Made by a program: the position numbers and the translations under genes
NCBI RefSeq assembly: GCF_003004785.1
Contig: NZ_PVZS01000006.1
Coordinates: 62,001-126,000 of the forward strand
Length of the DNA: 64,000 nt
Direction: 5' to 3'
Source: Alsobacter soli
GTDB taxonomy: Bacteria; Pseudomonadota; Alphaproteobacteria; Rhizobiales; Beijerinckiaceae
The notes under the pieces: generated by a model
The model's database searches: none
What the model was told of the DNA's origin: nothing
Seen by the model: the letters and a program-made list of their open reading frames with translations, nothing else
In this document: one piece after another, positions 62,985 to 64,000 of the stretch
Position numbering within the stretch: position 1 is the first letter of the stretch
Layout: each line of letters begins with the position of its first letter

Positions 62985-64000
62985 ATGACCGCATTCCTCA
63001 TCGAGAACATGGCGCCGATCATGTTCGGCGCCCTCGTGGTGCTTCTGCTGCTCGGCTATCCGGTCGCCTTCGCGCTCGCCGCGAACGGGCTCTTCTTCGC
63101 CCTGCTCGGCATCGAACTCGGCCAGTTCCGCCCCGACTTCCTCCAGGCTCTCCCCGAGCGCGTGTACGGGGTGATGAACAACGACACGCTGCTGGCCATC
63201 CCATTCTTCACCTATATGGGCCTGATCCTCGAACGATCAGGCATGGCCGAGGATCTGCTCGACACCATCGGACAGCTCTTCGGCCCGGTGCGCGGCGGCC
63301 TCGCCTATGCGGTCATCTTCGTGGGCGCCCTGCTGGCGGCCACCACCGGCGTCGTCGCGGCCTCGGTGATCTCGATGGGCCTGATCTCCCTGCCCATCAT
63401 GCTACGCTATGGCTACGACCGCCGCCTCGCCACGGGCGTCATCGCCGCTTCAGGCACGCTGGCCCAGATCATCCCGCCTTCGTTGGTGCTGATCGTGATG
63501 GCCGACCAGCTCGGCCGTTCGGTCGGCGACATGTACGAGGGCGCCTTCATCCCGGGCATCGTCCTGTCGGCGCTCTACGCCGGCTACGTCTTCCTCGTCA
63601 GCATAGTGAAGCCGAGCGCAGCCCCCGCGCTGCCGCCGGAGGCGCAGACCCTGCAGGACGAGGACGGAAAGGTCCGCCGCCTCTCGGTCTTGGTCCTCAC
63701 CGTCGTCTCGGGCCTGATCGGCTACGGCGTGATCAAGACCTTCACCAAGGTGGGGGCTGGCGCCGACTTCGTGGTGCTCACGATGACCGTGGGCGTCGCG
63801 GTCTCCTTCGTCATCGCGGTCCTGAACAAGCTGTTCCGCCTGGGCCTGCTGTCGCGCATGGCCGAGCAGACCGTGTTCGTGATGGTGCCGCCTCTGGGAC
63901 TCATCTTCCTGGTGCTGGGCACGATCTTCATCGGCCTCGCGACGCCGACCGAGGGCGGGGCCATGGGCGCAGCCGGCGCCATGCTGCTCGCCATCGCCAA
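62985..64000 (+). CDS. dctM: TRAP transporter large permease DctM, 5' part
   Basis: The first 338 codons are in the window and the frame stays open at the right edge (the family is usually about 430 residues or more). It has many hydrophobic helices and the DctM motifs GYPVAFALAANG, NNDTLLAIPFFTYMGLILERSG, ATTGVVAASVISMG, ASGTLAQIIPPSLVLIV and GLATPTEGGAMGA. It forms the transport channel of the tripartite system. The substrate-binding DctP is not upstream, so it is probably past the window end. Confidence 0.93.
   Translation, partial: MTAFLIENMAPIMFGALVVLLLLGYPVAFALAANGLFFALLGIELGQFRPDFLQALPERVYGVMNNDTLLAIPFFTYMGLILERSGMAEDLLDTIGQLFGPVRGGLAYAVIFVGALLAATTGVVAASVISMGLISLPIMLRYGYDRRLATGVIAASGTLAQIIPPSLVLIVMADQLGRSVGDMYEGAFIPGIVLSALYAGYVFLVSIVKPSAAPALPPEAQTLQDEDGKVRRLSVLVLTVVSGLIGYGVIKTFTKVGAGADFVVLTMTVGVAVSFVIAVLNKLFRLGLLSRMAEQTVFVMVPPLGLIFLVLGTIFIGLATPTEGGAMGAAGAMLLAIA

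Overview
The window is GC-rich chromosomal DNA (about 70% G+C by eye, almost fully coding) from an alphaproteobacterium of the order Hyphomicrobiales (Rhizobiales). The order-level call rests on gene content and order: rpsF-rpsR-DUF2232-rplI followed by dnaB-alr-radA-cvpA-purF, and pyrG-secG-tpiA-ppiD-trpE, plus Rhizobiales-type lineage genes (DUF2865, DUF930, CreA, Omp25/31-like porin, rpiA-DUF2059-gor). The genus cannot be fixed from sequence alone. I see no prophage, transposase, CRISPR array, rRNA or plasmid function; this is mostly core genome with small accessory pockets.

Layout. 1-0.6 kb: the end of a sugar acetyltransferase and a VOC protein. 0.8-10.8 kb: ribosomal proteins S6, S18 and L9, then replication, repair and cell-wall genes (dnaB, alr, radA), cvpA, purF and an SDR. 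10.9-20.4 kb: a VOC protein, then CTP synthase, SecG and triosephosphate isomerase on the minus strand, divergent from a PpiD-like periplasmic foldase and trpE; glmU converges on trpE. 20.5-28.2 kb: an envelope block with a SPOR-like membrane protein, opgG-opgH (osmoregulated periplasmic glucans) and a convergent FUSC-DUF1656-HlyD aromatic-acid-type efflux operon. 28.3-34.1 kb: a cupin, dispersed inverted repeats, a Gly/Tyr-rich secreted protein, a GNAT acetyltransferase, citramalate synthase with a tiny membrane-protein gene upstream, and cysS. 34.1-43.3 kb: small secreted proteins, a hybrid histidine kinase with Hpt overlapping a REC-EAL response regulator, a DUF2865 protein, a glutamyl-tRNA synthetase and a porin.

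43.3-50.9 kb: class II DAHP synthase, an L,D-transpeptidase, a reading frame ending in a cystatin-like domain (the most unusual item here), a TadG/vWA pilus-type protein, and the rpiA-DUF2059-gor operon. 51-59.7 kb: a secreted hypothetical, gph, a copper-related pair (PCuAC plus DUF2946-like), DUF930, a UvrD-type helicase, tRNA-Val(CAC), a second L,D-transpeptidase, DUF971, moaA and an SDR. 59.7-64 kb: a soluble chemotaxis receptor with a protoglobin-like N-terminus that appears to lack the haem histidine, an EamA transporter, and a TRAP transporter (dctQ and a dctM cut by the window end).

Functional themes are envelope building (glmU, opgGH, two YkuD transpeptidases, alr, PpiD, SecG, TadG), translation (S6, S18, L9, CysRS, GluRS, tRNA-Val) and biosynthesis (purF, pyrG, trpE, aroG, cimA, moaA, rpiA, tpiA). 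The main regulatory module is the kinase/EAL pair, a probable phosphorelay controlling c-di-GMP breakdown. Two repeat families with inverted arms lie only between genes.
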